Positions 62,533 through 64,000 of a stretch of 64,000 bases of DNA are shown in pieces. The position numbers and the translations under genes are program-made. Each line of letters begins with the position of its first letter. Position 1 is the stretch's first letter. The notes under the pieces were generated by a model that worked only from the letters and a program-made list of their open reading frames with translations, was not told the DNA's origin and searched no databases. Source of the DNA: Novosphingobium sp. IK01 (GTDB taxonomy: Bacteria > Pseudomonadota > Alphaproteobacteria > Sphingomonadales > Sphingomonadaceae); NCBI RefSeq assembly GCF_033242265.1, contig NZ_BTFW01000001.1, positions 1,302,001 to 1,366,000 on the forward strand, written 5' to 3'.

Positions 62533-64000
62533 ATGTCCAGCATGGACATGCCCCGACGCCCGCTTTCGCCCTCGCTGCGCGTGTTCGCCCTGCGCCATGC
62601 CATGCGCCGGGGCGCGCGCAATGGGGCCTGCGCGATGGCCGCCGTTCTGGCGCTGTCGGTCGCCAGCCGCGCCAGCGACGCCGGGCCCGACAGCGATGGC
62701 AGCGCCTGGGACCGCGCGCGCGCGCAACTGATCGCCGGGCAGCAGGGGCCAATGGCCTTCGCGATCAGCCGCTGGCAATTGCTGACCAGCTCGAATCGCT
62801 TCACTTTTTCCGATTACGCCGGGTTCCTGCTGACCTATCCGGGCTTTCCCGATCAGGACAAGTTGCGCCGCTACGCCGAAGACGCGCTGGGCCGCGATGC
62901 CGATTCGGGAACGGGCCCGGCGGATCCGCGCGCGCTCGTCTCCTATTTCGACCGCCTGCCCCCGCTCACCAATCCGGCGCGGGCGCGCTATGCCCTCGCC
63001 CTGCGTACACTGGGCCGTCCCGATGCCGATGCCATGGCCCGCATGGCCTGGCGCGGCGGGCCGATGGCCGATACCGACGAGGCGACGATCCAGTCCATCT
63101 GGGGCGCGACGTTCACGCCCGACGACGCCGACGCGCGGATGAACGCCCTGCTCTGGGCCGGCGCCCTGCCCCAGGCCAACCGCGCCTTTGCCACGGTCAC
63201 GCCGCTGCGGCGCGGGATCGACGGCGCGCGGCTCATGGCGCTTCAGGGCTTCGATCCCTATGCCGCCGCTGCGGGCGTGCAATCCGCGCTGCTCAATGCC
63301 GATCCGGGCTTCCTCTATGCCCGTGCGCGCGAGTTGCGCAAACAGGGTCAGGGCACGCTCGCCCAGCAATTGCTGGCCAACCGTCCCCCGCTGATGGCCC
63401 GCCCGCTCCTGCGCGACAAATGGGTCGACGAACTGCTGGTCAATGCCCGCGGGGCGCTGGCCAATGGCGACGTGCGCAGCGCGGTGGCCATCGCCCGCAG
63501 CGTCGACGACGCCTTCGACGCCAATGAAGACATCAGCCAGCTCGGCTACGACTTGCGCGACGATTACACCTCGCTGGTCTGGCTCGGCGGCACGCAATCG
63601 CTGTGGTCGCTGGGCGACGGGGCGGGCGCGGCGCCCCTGTTCCTGCGCTATGGCCAGGCCGCGCGCACGCCCGGCACCCGCGCGAAGGGCTTCTACTGGG
63701 CCGGGCGCGCCGCTGCGCAGGCCGGGCTGACCGGCGATGCGCAACGCTATTTCGCGATGGCCGCGCGCTATGCCGATCAGTTCTACGGCCTGCTCGCACT
63801 CGAACGGCTGGGCCAGCCGGTTCCCAATTTCGCGTATGATTCGAACGCCATGCCCACCCCGGCGGAACGCGCGCAGTTCAACGCCGCCCCGCTCACCCAG
63901 GCCGTGCGCGAAGTGGCCCGCAACGGCGAATGGCGCACGACCGTCCGCTTCTTCAAGGAAATCGCCGAGCAGCAGCAGACCGAAGGCCAGCACATGCTCG
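62533..64000 (+). CDS. Soluble lytic transglycosylase, N-terminal part (partial)
   Basis: About 489 codons visible; the gene runs off the window. ATG with a strong AAGGAGG site 10 nt upstream. After a possible export signal (LRVFALRHAMRRGARNGACAMAAVLALS) comes a helical superhelix rich in short alpha-alpha repeats (RARYALALRTLGRPDADA, ALLWAGALPQANRAF, LAQQLLANRPPL), like the U-domain of Slt70. The segment GFYWAGRAAAQAGLTGDAQRYFAMAARYADQFYGLLALERLG is diagnostic of soluble lytic transglycosylases just before the catalytic domain, which lies outside the window. Divergent from dapA across 159 nt. Confidence 0.86.
   Translation, partial: MSSMDMPRRPLSPSLRVFALRHAMRRGARNGACAMAAVLALSVASRASDAGPDSDGSAWDRARAQLIAGQQGPMAFAISRWQLLTSSNRFTFSDYAGFLLTYPGFPDQDKLRRYAEDALGRDADSGTGPADPRALVSYFDRLPPLTNPARARYALALRTLGRPDADAMARMAWRGGPMADTDEATIQSIWGATFTPDDADARMNALLWAGALPQANRAFATVTPLRRGIDGARLMALQGFDPYAAAAGVQSALLNADPGFLYARARELRKQGQGTLAQQLLANRPPLMARPLLRDKWVDELLVNARGALANGDVRSAVAIARSVDDAFDANEDISQLGYDLRDDYTSLVWLGGTQSLWSLGDGAGAAPLFLRYGQAARTPGTRAKGFYWAGRAAAQAGLTGDAQRYFAMAARYADQFYGLLALERLGQPVPNFAYDSNAMPTPAERAQFNAAPLTQAVREVARNGEWRTTVRFFKEIAEQQQTEGQHML

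Noticed and set aside
62503..63993. Open frame opposite the lytic transglycosylase
   Set aside because: The + strand gene has a strong ribosome site and superhelix repeats; the antisense frame has none.

Overview
The window is high-GC chromosomal DNA from an alphaproteobacterium, most likely a sphingomonad close to Novosphingobium or Sphingomonas. This rests on the class I lysyl-tRNA synthetase, the split b/b' ATP synthase stalk genes, an RcnB-family protein, a NodT-type RND efflux operon, a TonB-dependent receptor and an oxidative L-arabinose pathway, all with strongly GC-biased codons. I see no rRNA, tRNA, CRISPR array, insertion sequence, prophage or toxin-antitoxin module; this reads as ordinary chromosome with accessory surface-polysaccharide and sugar-catabolism islands. 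Genus assignment is inference from gene content.

Layout. 1-6.3 kb: the ribosome-associated ABC-F protein EttA, a repeat-rich RcnB-like secreted protein, a MarR-like regulator, and a coupled 2OG-Fe(II) oxygenase plus DUF885 metallopeptidase-like protein. 6.3-13.3 kb: a SixA-like phosphatase overlapping an Fe-S DinG-family helicase, a lone flagellin, lysK, and a small serine hydrolase. 13.6-18.4 kb: a tightly overlapping operon (DUF2334 deacetylase-like, glycosyltransferase, a 49-codon linker ORF, polytopic membrane protein, DUF2141 protein, second glycosyltransferase) that looks like an uncharacterised glycoconjugate pathway. 18.6-23.7 kb: a TonB receptor, a LysR regulator divergent from a nitroreductase, and a YkuD_2 L,D-transpeptidase-like protein. 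23.9-29.8 kb: a complete RND efflux operon (adaptor, pump, outer-membrane channel) without an adjacent regulator. 30-36.6 kb: a polysaccharide pyruvyl transferase, a glycosyltransferase, an outer-membrane beta-barrel and a SleB-type cell-wall hydrolase. 36.9-39.3 kb: a SulP transporter coupled to a ParB-like protein.

39.4-49.4 kb is the best understood region: a full non-phosphorylative L-arabinose route. A periplasmic mutarotase, an MFS sugar importer, an L-arabinose 1-dehydrogenase, a lactonase, an IlvD/Edd sugar-acid dehydratase, an AraD1-type 2-keto-3-deoxy-arabinonate dehydratase and 2-oxoglutarate semialdehyde dehydrogenase carry L-arabinose to 2-oxoglutarate. A FadR-like GntR regulator lies in the middle, and two similar 14-bp sites sit at the promoters of the catabolic units. 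49.4-53.6 kb: an OmpR/EnvZ-type two-component pair facing a secreted Gly/Ser-rich protein, an EF-hand protein and a sterol-desaturase-type hydroxylase.

53.7-64 kb: the F0 ATP synthase operon (atpI-atpB-atpE-atpF'-atpF), then a YdbH/YnbE/YdbL intermembrane lipid-transport set, a RadC-like protein, dapA, and the start of a soluble lytic transglycosylase cut by the window end. Several strong bidirectional hairpin terminators separate convergent units (near 12.57, 44.89 and 53.64 kb).
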